Of a DNA stretch of 64,000 nucleotides, positions 27,163 through 35,660 are shown in pieces. Numbering within the stretch: position 1 is the first letter of the stretch; the number at the start of each line of letters is the position of its first letter. The position numbers and the translations under genes were made by a program. This DNA is from Methanobrevibacter sp. (GTDB lineage: Archaea; Methanobacteriota; Methanobacteria; Methanobacteriales; Methanobacteriaceae). The stretch lies in NCBI RefSeq assembly GCF_030539665.1, contig NZ_JAUNXR010000001.1, positions 226,767 to 290,766 of the forward strand. The letters are read 5' to 3'. The notes under the pieces were generated by a model. It was not told the origin of the DNA. It worked only from the letters and a program-made list of their open reading frames with translations, and searched no databases.

Positions 27163-28257
27163 TTAGTTGTAATTTTTCACTGAATTTATCAGATCTTCCA
27201 TGTCATTAACCATTGTTTCCAGGTCTTCATCGGTTTTTCTTTCGCTGCTGTCGTTAAGTATCATTTCCATTATCAGTTCATCCATTTTTCCATTGATCAT
27301 TTCAAGGATGCTGATTTTCTTTTGAAGCTCACCATCGATTTTTGGGGATTTTTCACCGCTCAAATCAATGATGTTGTTTGCGGTTTCCATCTGTGAATAG
27401 AAATTGTCATGGGAATTGCTGATGATTGTCATAAAACGCCCATGTGTAAGTTCGGAACTTTTGAAACGGTTATTGACAATGTTTCTAACCTTTTCCTCTT
27501 TCTTATCGAAGTTTTCCTTCAATTCTTTGATTTTTGGCTTGTAATCCACATATGCAGATTCTCTGACATTGTTTTTAGGTTTTTCCATTTTCGCCTTTTC
27601 CTTATATTCGGCATTGGCTGGCTCGTCCCTTTTAAGATTCTCTTCCCGGTTGTCATTTAGGTTTCCAAGTGTTTTGTAGAACCTTGAATCTGTGTAGTTG
27701 ATGTGGATATAGCGGAACAGTGAAACTATTTGAAGCGCCATCCCTATATAGAAGAATGCTCCTCCAAGGGGTGTAAATACAAAAATGATGGATAAAATCC
27801 AAGGAAGTTCATAAATGGTCCCTTCATATAGGAGCTTCCTATCCTCCATTTTGCCTCCCAAATAGAGGAAGGTCATTCCATTTATACATGGAATCAATGT
27901 CACAATCAATCCCGCCAAGCTTCTTGTCTTGCTTTCTGACTTCTTGTAATTTCCATTGTTCAGTATTTTCTGGTATTTGGAATTTGCAATTATGGATCTG
28001 ACGATTCCAACTATCATCATGATTATTCCAACCACGATGAATATGTAGTTTATAGGTTTAACTTCATAGACAATCAGTGATAGGATCCATGGAATCTCAT
28101 AGGCCATTCCTTCCTTTATCCAGTTGCCCTTTGAAGTTTTATTTCCAATGTATATCAATCCAAAACCATTCAAATAAGGTATGAAAGCAACTAGTATCCA
28201 CAAGGAACTTAAAATTTCATCCAATTTAGAACGTCTTCTTATTTTAGAATTTGCCAT
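27163..28257 (-). CDS. Membrane protein with two duplicated TM modules and a coiled-coil tail
   Basis: 364 residues. The N-terminal 190 residues carry two related modules, each with two or three membrane helices and a copy of a phrase like GLIYIGNKTSKGNWIKEG and TFLYLGGKMEDRKLLYEG, each followed by YE(I/L)PWILS. A basic linker leads to a cytoplasmic coiled coil related to the next protein. In Firmicutes, telA is often paired with xpaC, which encodes a membrane coiled-coil protein; this gene has the same architecture and context, though I see no direct XpaC signature. It is the promoter-proximal gene of the telA operon. Confidence 0.72.
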   Translation of the reverse strand: MANSKIRRRSKLDEILSSLWILVAFIPYLNGFGLIYIGNKTSKGNWIKEGMAYEIPWILSLIVYEVKPINYIFIVVGIIMMIVGIVRSIIANSKYQKILNNGNYKKSESKTRSLAGLIVTLIPCINGMTFLYLGGKMEDRKLLYEGTIYELPWILSIIFVFTPLGGAFFYIGMALQIVSLFRYIHINYTDSRFYKTLGNLNDNREENLKRDEPANAEYKEKAKMEKPKNNVRESAYVDYKPKIKELKENFDKKEEKVRNIVNNRFKSSELTHGRFMTIISNSHDNFYSQMETANNIIDLSGEKSPKIDGELQKKISILEMINGKMDELIMEMILNDSSERKTDEDLETMVNDMEDLINSVKNYN

Positions 28258-28356
28258 TATGATTTGTCTCCCAAAATAATGTTATTGTTTTATTAGTTAA
28301 TAATAATATAAAGTTGTATTTATATTATGTTATTATTTCCATCCAAGAAAAACATC

Positions 28357-28662
28357 CTAATCCAGCATGTTTTCAACTGTCTCTATTTTAACGTCAAGGC
28401 CACGGTCATCCAGATCCCGTCTGTCATCCACCTTTATAACAGTATAAACGCGGCCAATTCCAGCTTTAAACACTGCTTCCTGAGCTTTGGCAATTGCTGA
28501 ATAGAGTTCTTCCAAGGTTTCAGCTTCTATTTGGGTTCCCATGCCGGTCAATTGGTAGCTGAGACCGGAATCCTTAATTGCCTGAACGGCGGCTGCTACA
28601 AAATCCTTGCACTCGGTAGTGTCATTTCCAACAGGTAAAATTGCAAAATCTGCAGTTATCAT
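28357..28662 (-). CDS. MTH1187-family thiamine-binding protein
   Basis: A 101-residue ferredoxin-like fold protein of the Thiamine_BP/YkoF-like family, whose archetype is MTH1187. Conserved stretches are ITADFAILPVGNDTT, the GMGTQIEAETLEELYSAI segment and RVYTVIKVDDRRD. The family binds thiamine or related ligands and forms tetramers; the physiological role is unclear. AAAGGATGTG precedes ATG 28662. It is divergent from the ATP-pyrophosphatase gene, with under 50 bases between the starts. Confidence 0.88.
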   Translation of the reverse strand: MITADFAILPVGNDTTECKDFVAAAVQAIKDSGLSYQLTGMGTQIEAETLEELYSAIAKAQEAVFKAGIGRVYTVIKVDDRRDLDDRGLDVKIETVENMLD

Positions 28663-28708
28663 AATTTCACATCCTTTAATTTTATATTATGTTTCAAATA
28701 AAATAAGT

Positions 28709-29563
28709 ATGATGGCAGTTATAGACAAAGATGAATTCAATGAAAAAATTTTCACAAGAATCAATAATCTGATAAGCGAACATGGCCTTATTAAAGAAGG
28801 GGAGTTGATAGCGTTGGCATTGTCCGGGGGAAAGGACAGTGTCTTGACATTGCATGCTCTCAAGAATTATCAGGACATATTGGATTTTGATCTGGTTGCA
28901 ATAGCTGTAGATGAGGGAATTGAAGGATACAGGTCCCACGGCGTTGAGGCGGCCATTTCCAATGCAGAGGATATGGGCGTAAAATTGCATTTGAAATCCT
29001 TTAAGGAAGAGGAAGGATTTGCCTTGGATGACATTTACGAAAACTTCAAAAGTGCATGCATCCCTTGCGGGGTATTCAGAAGAAACATTTTAAATAAAAC
29101 AGCCTATGAGATTGGTGCAAACAAGATAGCCACAGGCCATAATCTGGATGATGAGATACAGTCATTCCTGATGAGCTTTGCAAGGGGAGATACAATCAAG
29201 TTCTCCAAATTCGGCCCGGAATTGGACGTCATCCATCCAAAGCTAGTTCCAAGAATCAAGCCATTGTGGAACACTCCTGAAAAGGAAGTTGGAATGTGGG
29301 CAGTGCTGAACGACATTGATATTCATTTGGAGGAATGCCCCTACTCAAAACTATCATTAAGGGCTAAAATCAAGGGATTTTTGAATGATGCTGAAGACAG
29401 GAATACTGGAGTAAAAAGGAACATCATGAAATCATTCCAACAGATATTGACATTTGACAATGATATCAACACCCATCTTAACGAATGCGTTATCTGCGGT
29501 GAACCAACATCTTCTGAAATCTGCAAGGCCTGTGAAATAAAAAGGGATATTGAAGGGAATTAG
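28709..29563 (+). CDS. Ncs6/TtuA-type tRNA thiolation ATPase lacking the N-terminal zinc finger
   Basis: About 284 residues of the PP-loop family that adenylates tRNA uridine for 2-thiolation. The PP-loop is LSGGKDSVL near residue 40; CIPCGVFRR and GHNLDDEIQSFLM hold the catalytic cysteine region, ECPYSKLSLRAKI the second, and the C-terminal zinc finger CVICGEPTSSEICKAC is present. Most relatives start with another CxxC zinc finger; here the sequence opens directly with MMAVIDKDEFNEKIF and no cysteines lie upstream in frame. ATG 28709 and 28712 are equivalent options and no ribosome site is visible, so the message may be leaderless. Which tRNA position is modified is unknown. Confidence 0.82.
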   Translation: MMAVIDKDEFNEKIFTRINNLISEHGLIKEGELIALALSGGKDSVLTLHALKNYQDILDFDLVAIAVDEGIEGYRSHGVEAAISNAEDMGVKLHLKSFKEEEGFALDDIYENFKSACIPCGVFRRNILNKTAYEIGANKIATGHNLDDEIQSFLMSFARGDTIKFSKFGPELDVIHPKLVPRIKPLWNTPEKEVGMWAVLNDIDIHLEECPYSKLSLRAKIKGFLNDAEDRNTGVKRNIMKSFQQILTFDNDINTHLNECVICGEPTSSEICKACEIKRDIEGN

Positions 29564-29622
29564 TTTTTTATATTTTTAATTTCAGAATATTACATGTTGT
29601 CTTATTTTTAACGGAGGATTTT

Positions 29623-30143
29623 ATGGCTGAAGATGAAAATATTAATAAAATAGAAAAGGCTTCTGAAAGAATACTGTTCTCTCCAGATGGCTGCTGGCTC
29701 CAATCTATTTGGGATTAATCGTTGTTTTGGCAATTATCCTGTATAAGTTCATATATGCAGTAATCCTGTTCATTCCAAGTTCGGTGGAAATGGATTTTCA
29801 TGAAGTGACAATGAATGTGTTGAATCTTTTGGATTTGTCATTGCTCGCTAATCTGGTCCTGATTGTTACTTTCTCAGGATACGAAAATTTCATATCCAAA
29901 ATCGATATTGCGAACAAGCATATTGACCGTCCTTCTTGGATGGGAACCCTTGACTTTTCAGGATTAAAACTTAAAATAATCGGTTCTGTAGTAGTTATAT
30001 CATTAATAGAACTTCTTAGGGACTTCTTGGATGTTGCATCTGTAAGCGAAACTGTAATTTTCTGGAGAATCATGTTGCATTTGACATTTCTGTTTTCAGG
30101 ATTGATCTTTGCGGTTATGGAACATATTGCCGATAAAGATTAA
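29623..30143 (+). pseudogene. Frameshifted UPF0114 (YqhA-like) membrane protein
   Basis: Starts at ATG 29623 after GGAGG and reads MAEDENINKIEKASERILF, the usual start of UPF0114 proteins, then hits a stop at about 29718. From about 29680 the protein resumes in another frame as RWLLAPIYLGL, three more membrane helices and an end typical of the family. A single missing base in the TTCTCTCC run near 29680 explains everything, since one extra T restores the expected SSRWLLAP. It may be a recent mutation or a sequence error. The full-length protein would be about 172 residues with four membrane helices. Family function unknown. Confidence 0.8.
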
Positions 30144-30592
30144 TTCACATTATTTTTTTTTATTTGGGAAATTAGCTTAATTTTATTAATTCCTAATAAT
30201 TTTTATTATTATTCGATATTTATTATTTTTAAATCACTATTGCTTATTTTAAGCAATATTTACTTGTAAAATTATCAAAAAACTTATAAATAAGCTTTAA
30301 CAATATTTTAATTGGCATTTGTAATGGGAAATTAATGGTCCTACTTGCGTGTGATGTTTGTCTATTCATTGAAAACATTTTTTTCTCCAACTTTTATGTT
30401 TTTCCTAAATGATTTGCATTTTGTAATGGGAAATTAATATTCATACTTGCAATAGGATGTTTAATTATTTGTTGGAAAACATTTTTTTCTCCAACTTCAA
30501 TGTTTTCATAAAAGCTATAAAAAAAAGTTAAATTGCTCAAGACAATTTTTTAAGGAATTCCAAAGATAAAAAATTAATAAAAAATTAGGCAT
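30144..30592. other. Non-coding region carrying a tandem repeat
   Basis: About 450 bases between convergent genes with no reading frame. It contains the two-copy repeat at 30315-30507, preceded by a TATA-like CTTATAAATAAGC near 30290 on the plus strand. The rest is AT-rich. The repeat blocks may be small RNAs; see the repeat entry. Confidence 0.5.
30315..30507 (+). repeat. Two-copy direct repeat, about 102-base period, with T-tracts
   Basis: Copy 1 (30315-30403) and copy 2 (30416-30507) share GCATTTGTAATGGGAAATTA at the start, an ACTTGC in the middle and AAAACATTTTTTTCTCCAAC at the end, with about 75-80 percent identity by eye between these blocks. In copy 2 the end block can form a stem GTTGGA with TCCAAC around the T7 run. 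Only two copies exist and they are adjacent, so this is not a CRISPR. Possible tandem small RNA genes or a duplicated regulatory element. Confidence 0.7.
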
Positions 30593-31534
30593 TTAATTTC
30601 TCATTATAGCAAATGCCATATAGACTATAAATATCACAAGAAGAAGGATTCCTTCCTTTTTATCAAACTTGTCCTGTGTTCTTGCAAATATGTAACAAAG
30701 AACGGTTACAAACAACATCAGAATCAAATCAATTAGGATGTTTGGTTGAAGCACAATAGGGCTGATTGTTGCACTTGCTGCAAGCACAAACACTATGTTG
30801 AACAGGTTGCTTCCGATTACGTTACCTATTACAAGCTCGTTTTCCTCCCTTTTCAAAGCGGTCAATGAAGTGGCAACTTCAGGAAGGGAAGTTCCTATTG
30901 AAACGATTGTCAAACCAACTAGGGTTTCACTCATTCCAAAGCTAATTGCAATTGAGGATGCGCTGTTCACTACCAGTTCTCCTCCGATTATAATTCCAGC
31001 AAGACCTGCTATTATGAAGAGAATGCTTTTAGGAAGTGATAACTTTGGCTTTTCAACATATTGGGCATCTTTTGATTTTTTGGATGTATATATCAAATAG
31101 ACCAGGTATACAATTAGCAATATCAAAAGGATTATTCCTTCAACTCTTATTATGTTCCATCCGATTAGTATGAATGCAACAATTGCAACTGTGGCCACAA
31201 TAAGAAAAGGGAAGTCCTTTTCAAGCATCTGGCGACCTATGCTCAATTCTCCTAAAGCAGCACAAAGTCCTATAATGAAAAGCAGGTTAAAAATGTTACT
31301 TCCAATAACATTACTTACTGCCATTGCATTGCTTCCTGTTATTGAAGCGGTAATTGAAACAGCCGCTTCCGGAGCACTTGTTCCCAATGCTACGATAGTT
31401 AAACCGACGATGATTGTGGGAATCTTTAAAAGGGCAGCAATGCTGCTTGATCCGCTTACAAAGTAGTCTGCACCCTTTATTAAAAATACAAATCCGAGAA
31501 TGAGCAGGACAATCTGAATAATCAAGTCAAGCAT
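30593..31534 (-). CDS. Calcium/sodium antiporter (CaCA family, YrbG type)
   Basis: About 313 residues with ten membrane helices and the two inverted alpha repeats of the family: GTSAPEAAVSITASITGSN with NVIGSNIFNLLFI in the first half, and GTSLPEVATSLTA with NVIGSNLFNIVFV in the second. These residues coordinate the transported cations, and all key acids are present. ATG 31534 is preferred, with GAGG nine bases upstream; earlier in-frame ATGs exist at 31540 and 31543. It overlaps the stop of the CBS-domain gene upstream by eight bases, so they are co-transcribed. Confidence 0.93.
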   Translation of the reverse strand: MLDLIIQIVLLILGFVFLIKGADYFVSGSSSIAALLKIPTIIVGLTIVALGTSAPEAAVSITASITGSNAMAVSNVIGSNIFNLLFIIGLCAALGELSIGRQMLEKDFPFLIVATVAIVAFILIGWNIIRVEGIILLILLIVYLVYLIYTSKKSKDAQYVEKPKLSLPKSILFIIAGLAGIIIGGELVVNSASSIAISFGMSETLVGLTIVSIGTSLPEVATSLTALKREENELVIGNVIGSNLFNIVFVLAASATISPIVLQPNILIDLILMLFVTVLCYIFARTQDKFDKKEGILLLVIFIVYMAFAIMRN

Positions 31535-32867
31535 TTTCATCATCCTCTTGTATTTCTTCCTTATGTTCCGGACCTAAATCGGTTACAAGGATTTTATCTA
31601 TCTTATTTCCATCCATGTCGATGATTTCAAAACAGAACCTATCGTAATTGAACTTTTCACCCTCATCAGGGATTTTTCCACAGAAACTTAAAACAAATCC
31701 TGCAATTGTAGTAAAGTTGTCCTCTTTTTCATCTGGGAATTCTTTGGAATACTCAAACAGTTCCTTGAATCTGTCGATTTGATATCTTCCGTCAATCAAC
31801 CATGAATCTTCAGTTTTTTGAGTAGCTACTGGATCATCGGTTTCATCAATTCCAGGAATGTCTCCGACAATTCCTTCCAGCAGGTCGTTTAATGTAATTA
31901 AACCGACTACGCTTCCGAATTCATCAACAACTAAAGACATATGAACATATTCTTTATTTTCCTTATATTCTCTAAGCAACTCTAATGATTCCAGATTTTC
32001 AGGAACTACGATAGGATTTCTTACAATTTCCTCAAGGTCCATATTTCTTTCATTAAAGAGAACTGCAAGAATGTCCTTTGCCTGAACCACTCCAATAAAA
32101 TCATCCAATTCTCCTTTAGCTATTGGGAAGATTGAACGCTTACTTTCAATAATTTTTTGCTTGTTTTCCTCATCGTCATCTTCCAAGTCAATCCAGATAA
32201 TCTCGTTTCTTGGAGTCATTATTGTGTCAACTTTTTGTTCATCCATTTTAAAGACACGTTTAATAATGTCCTCTTCCTCTTTCTCGATGTTTCCTTCAAC
32301 CCTACTTTCCTCAACCATTAAAGCCAATTCTTCTTCTGTGATTGCTGTTTCGGGATTTTCCTTAATTCTAAGAATAGCTAAAACCGCATGTGTTGACTTT
32401 GTTAAAAAGGTAGCTATAGGTCCACATACCTTTGTAAGTATTTTCATTGCGGTAGCTACTTTGACAGATACCTTTTCGGGATTGTTCAAAGCAATTACTT
32501 TCGGAACGAGTTCCCCAATAACAAGGGAGAAGTAAGTGGTAATTACTACAACAATTAGAATACTTACCAATCCAGGGTATGGAACATAATTTTTAATAAT
32601 TGCTGCTAATGGATTGGATAATGCTGCACCACCAAAAGCCCCGCTCAATACTCCAATAAGGGTAATTCCCATTTGGACTGCAGATAAAAATTGATTAGAA
32701 TCATCAAGTAAATCAGAAACAATTTTTGCTTGCTTGTTGCCTTCTTTAATCATCTTTTGAAGTTTTACTTTTCTTGAAGATACAACAGCTAATTCCGCAC
32801 CGGATAAAATTCCAGTTAAAATCACGAGTATTGCAATTATAATTATATAAAATATCGTCTCATACAT
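31527..32867 (-). CDS. CNNM/CorC-type transporter-associated protein (DUF21 + CBS + CorC_HlyC)
   Basis: 446 residues. An N-terminal DUF21 membrane domain of about 180 residues (GILSGAELAVVSSRKVKLQK, several helices) is followed by a CBS-domain pair from MTPRNEIIWIDLED to VDEFGSVVGLITLNDLLEGIVGDI, and a C-terminal CorC_HlyC domain with WLIDGRYQIDRFKE. The family is linked to magnesium and cobalt efflux. It is the first gene of an operon with the calcium/sodium antiporter, suggesting joint divalent-cation homeostasis. AGGTCAGA precedes the ATG. Confidence 0.92.
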   Translation of the reverse strand: MYETIFYIIIIAILVILTGILSGAELAVVSSRKVKLQKMIKEGNKQAKIVSDLLDDSNQFLSAVQMGITLIGVLSGAFGGAALSNPLAAIIKNYVPYPGLVSILIVVVITTYFSLVIGELVPKVIALNNPEKVSVKVATAMKILTKVCGPIATFLTKSTHAVLAILRIKENPETAITEEELALMVEESRVEGNIEKEEEDIIKRVFKMDEQKVDTIMTPRNEIIWIDLEDDDEENKQKIIESKRSIFPIAKGELDDFIGVVQAKDILAVLFNERNMDLEEIVRNPIVVPENLESLELLREYKENKEYVHMSLVVDEFGSVVGLITLNDLLEGIVGDIPGIDETDDPVATQKTEDSWLIDGRYQIDRFKELFEYSKEFPDEKEDNFTTIAGFVLSFCGKIPDEGEKFNYDRFCFEIIDMDGNKIDKILVTDLGPEHKEEIQEDDENA

Positions 32868-32885
32868 TTTTGATCTGACCTATTA

Positions 32886-33098
32886 TTATAAATCACTTGC
32901 TAATTTAAAATCGGTGTTTCCATAAATCTCATCTTGCATTTCCTGAACTGCTTCTGAAGCTTCTTCACGAGTAGCAACCTTTCTAAAGATTCTTCTGGAT
33001 TTCACTTTCAATGTTTTTCCGCATACGCATTTGCGGGTAGCTACTCCTTCCTTTCCATATAGGACTCTTCCACAGTCACAGCGAAATATGAGATACAT
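32886..33098 (-). CDS. DUF1922 zinc-binding small protein
   Basis: 70 residues with two CxC motifs, CDCGR and CVCGK, forming a small zinc site, then a basic strand VKSRRIFRKV and a helical tail. It matches the archaeal DUF1922 family represented by MTH1184. The function is unknown, though the fold suggests nucleic acid or protein binding. It lies between the TraB-like gene and the cation operon, on the same strand, and TGTTACACCTAAAAT upstream holds AGGTGT as ribosome site. Confidence 0.85.
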   Translation of the reverse strand: MYLIFRCDCGRVLYGKEGVATRKCVCGKTLKVKSRRIFRKVATREEASEAVQEMQDEIYGNTDFKLASDL

Positions 33099-33155
33099 TG
33101 TTACACCTAAAATTTAGTATATAATATTATTGGTTCCACATATTTATACTATTTG

Positions 33156-34328
33156 TTATCCGCCAAATAATTTCATAAACAATGGTATAAAAACTTTTGA
33201 TGGGAGTATAAAAAGTGTAGCTATGCTAACTCCAATGTTGGTTCCAATAACCACAAGCAGTATTCTAAAAATGTTGTTGTGCCAAAGGTCTTTTAAATGT
33301 TCTATGTTGCTTAAATTTTTAATGTCCCTTTGACGAACCTTTCTTAATTTGGCTTCAGTAAGGCCGGAAAACCATCCTGCAGCAAGTAACGGATGGATAA
33401 TGGTTAAAGGTGCTACAAGGCCCCCAACTATTGCTGACAATAATTTTGATCCTGATAGGATTGATCCTAAAAAACCCATTATCATGCTTATCGCTAAAAA
33501 TTCGATAAGATTGCCGGTTATGTTTATCCCGCTAAAAAATGCCAGAAAAAATATCACAACAAAAAGAATGGGAATCAGTGCGAGAAATATTTTAACCCAG
33601 GGGATTCCGTTTTTATCATCAGTTACCCGTAAGCTGTCTAATGTTGGCAATGTTTCGGGATTGTCAAGATATCTGTAAATTCCAGGCTTATGTCCAGCTC
33701 CAACGACGGCCACTATTTTTTCCTGTGGGAGGTTTAAAATGTTTCCAGCAAGATATGCGTCTCTTTCCTTTACTAGCACTTCGTATGCTCCAGGGGAGAT
33801 TTCTTGAAACATTTCCATTATTTCATCAAGGTTTTCGGGATTTTTAAGTTCTTCAATGTCGATTTCATCTTCAAGCTCATCCTTCTTAAAGAAAGAAACA
33901 ATAGAATCCCAAACAAAGCTGGCCTTTTCCTTAAATGTCATCTTATTGAGGGCTCTTTGAAGTGTGATGTTAATGTCCCTATCGATTAGGGCTATTGGAA
34001 TTCCAAGATCTTCTGCAGCTTCTATTGCTCCAACCATTTCTGATCCTGGTTTTACATCCACATCTTCACCTATCTTTGATTGGAAATAGCTTAGGAAGGT
34101 ACTTGCAAGAAATACTCCTATCTTGTTCTGTTTTATTATTTCAGTTACGGATATTGCATCATCTTCTTCAATACCCATCATTTCATTCTTAATGCGAGTA
34201 TATCTTCCTTTATCTAATTCAATAGCCACTATATCGGGGTGCTGTTCATATATTGCATCTTTAACTTCATCAACGCTTTCTTCAGATACATGAGCAGTAC
34301 CGATAATAGTTAAGTATTCTCTATTCAT
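33156..34328 (-). CDS. TraB/PrgY family membrane protein
   Basis: About 390 residues. The N-terminal soluble domain has the TraB signature IIGTAHVSEESVDEV, AIELDKGRY, LIDRDINITLQRAL and VVGAGHKPGI. The C-terminal 150 residues carry four or five membrane helices. Bacterial members shut down peptide pheromone production, and the fold is related to metal-dependent proteases of the Tiki/TraB/EreA group. The conserved GxxH and GHKPG residues are present. ATG 34328 is preferred to TTG 34331. The archaeal role is unknown. Confidence 0.9.
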   Translation of the reverse strand: MNREYLTIIGTAHVSEESVDEVKDAIYEQHPDIVAIELDKGRYTRIKNEMMGIEEDDAISVTEIIKQNKIGVFLASTFLSYFQSKIGEDVDVKPGSEMVGAIEAAEDLGIPIALIDRDINITLQRALNKMTFKEKASFVWDSIVSFFKKDELEDEIDIEELKNPENLDEIMEMFQEISPGAYEVLVKERDAYLAGNILNLPQEKIVAVVGAGHKPGIYRYLDNPETLPTLDSLRVTDDKNGIPWVKIFLALIPILFVVIFFLAFFSGINITGNLIEFLAISMIMGFLGSILSGSKLLSAIVGGLVAPLTIIHPLLAAGWFSGLTEAKLRKVRQRDIKNLSNIEHLKDLWHNNIFRILLVVIGTNIGVSIATLFILPSKVFIPLFMKLFGG

Positions 34329-34374
34329 CAATCACACTTCTTATAAAATAATTATTATTAATTTATAATTTCTA

Positions 34375-35067
34375 TTATAAAAGTTTAATTTTATTATCGA
34401 TGTATATACCAACATTGTTGGTAATGTTCTTCAGAATACAGCAGTCAACATCCTTTTCATTGCCTATCTTTCTAAGTTTTTTCCCCGAATTTGAATTATA
34501 GATTCCTTTACATAGATTATCGTAATTTCTGCTGGCAAGGATGCTGGCTTTCGCATAATCAGTAAATTCACAGTCTTTACAAATTTCATAGATCCAATAT
34601 ATGATTTCTCCACTTACCAGAAAATCCTCAAGTGCAAAGTTTCCCCTATATCCGGCCATAACAACATCGATTTCATCGGAACTTAATTCAAGGGCTTTTT
34701 CAGCGACAGCCTTTGCATTAACCATTGAACCGATCAAAACGGTTGATTCCATATCCTTAAGGATTCTGGTTCCATTGCTTGTAGTCAAAATCAATGTTTT
34801 TGATTTGTCTGACGGTATTTCAAAAGATTCAACTTCCTGTGGTGAATTTCCAACATCAAATCCTTCGACTTTTATTCCGGATCTTTCCCCTGCCACAATT
34901 GAGTTGTATTTTTCACTTAATGCAATAGCTTCTTCTGGGGTAAAACAAGGAATTATTTCTTCAAAATTATTCAAAGCCAATGTTATTGTGGTGCTGGCTC
35001 TTAGGGCATCCACCATTATTGATACGTCATTGGTAGTGGTTTTTTCCAAAGATAAAGAAACTTTCAT
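34375..35067 (-). CDS. comB: 2-phosphosulfolactate phosphatase
   Basis: About 230 residues matching ComB, which dephosphorylates 2-phosphosulfolactate in coenzyme M synthesis. Conserved stretches are the metal-binding VDALRASTTI, GERSGIKVEGFDVGNSP, LTTSNGTRIL and AGYRGNFALEDFL. The start is placed at ATG 35067; the longer frame reading to 35121 would overlap the divergent gene. Together with comC at 5671-6696 it gives two coenzyme M genes in the window; comA, comD and comE were not found. Confidence 0.93.
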   Translation of the reverse strand: MKVSLSLEKTTTNDVSIMVDALRASTTITLALNNFEEIIPCFTPEEAIALSEKYNSIVAGERSGIKVEGFDVGNSPQEVESFEIPSDKSKTLILTTSNGTRILKDMESTVLIGSMVNAKAVAEKALELSSDEIDVVMAGYRGNFALEDFLVSGEIIYWIYEICKDCEFTDYAKASILASRNYDNLCKGIYNSNSGKKLRKIGNEKDVDCCILKNITNNVGIYIDNKIKLL

Positions 35068-35104
35068 AATATTTAATATTGTACTTATTTTATAAATATA
35101 ATTT

Positions 35105-35617
35105 ATGAGAATTGTTACCACTCCAATGTGTGAAGAAATAGTGAAACTTGCAGGAATTGACGATTATGCTATAAATAAATTTCCAACATCAGACGATGGG
35201 GATTTAGCCATATTGCTGTCTGAAAGCAAAACAGATATGGATTCTATTTATTTAAAATTAAATACTTTTAACCAGATAGTGGAGTCAATAGAAAAGGTTG
35301 CAGACAGATGTGGAACAGAATGCATAATCGATTTTAATGAATGTGAAATGGCTGGCAAATACCTAAACTGCACTCCTGAAAATTCAACAAAAGTGAAGGT
35401 CTATTCTAATTTTCTTAAAGATATTGTTGAGGATATGGGATTTGAAATTTCAGAGGAAGATTATGATTATATAGTGGCTCCCGATTATTTGATTCCAAAA
35501 ATTGAAGAAAATCAGGAAGTAATTATTGAAATTCCTTCCCATGGTTCTGTTTCACCTAATCCTATTAAAAGGGCCTGTCAAAGATATGCCATTCTAGAAG
35601 ATTTTATTAATAAGTAA
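35105..35617 (+). CDS. Unknown conserved-looking protein upstream of mmp7
   Basis: 170 residues. Visible parts are MRIVTTPMCEEIVKLAGI, a DGDLAILLSESKTD segment, a cysteine-containing middle (RCGTECIIDFNECEMAG) and an end SPNPIKRACQRYAILEDFI. No family recognised. The message is probably leaderless or nearly so, because a TATA-rich stretch directly precedes the ATG. It lies 43 bases before mmp7 on the same strand, so it may share that transcript. A link to methyl-coenzyme M reductase maturation is possible by position alone. Confidence 0.7.
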   Translation: MRIVTTPMCEEIVKLAGIDDYAINKFPTSDDGDLAILLSESKTDMDSIYLKLNTFNQIVESIEKVADRCGTECIIDFNECEMAGKYLNCTPENSTKVKVYSNFLKDIVEDMGFEISEEDYDYIVAPDYLIPKIEENQEVIIEIPSHGSVSPNPIKRACQRYAILEDFINK

Positions 35618-35660
35618 AAGTAAAAATAATTATGTATAATTTATAGTATGGGGATCAAAT

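Noticed and set aside
29623-30143. Programmed frameshift in the UPF0114 gene
   Set aside because: No slippery heptamer or downstream structure is apparent, and the family elsewhere is encoded in one frame.
30315-30507. Repeat as a CRISPR remnant
   Set aside because: Only two copies occur, the repeated blocks are longer than spacers would allow, and no cas genes lie in the window.
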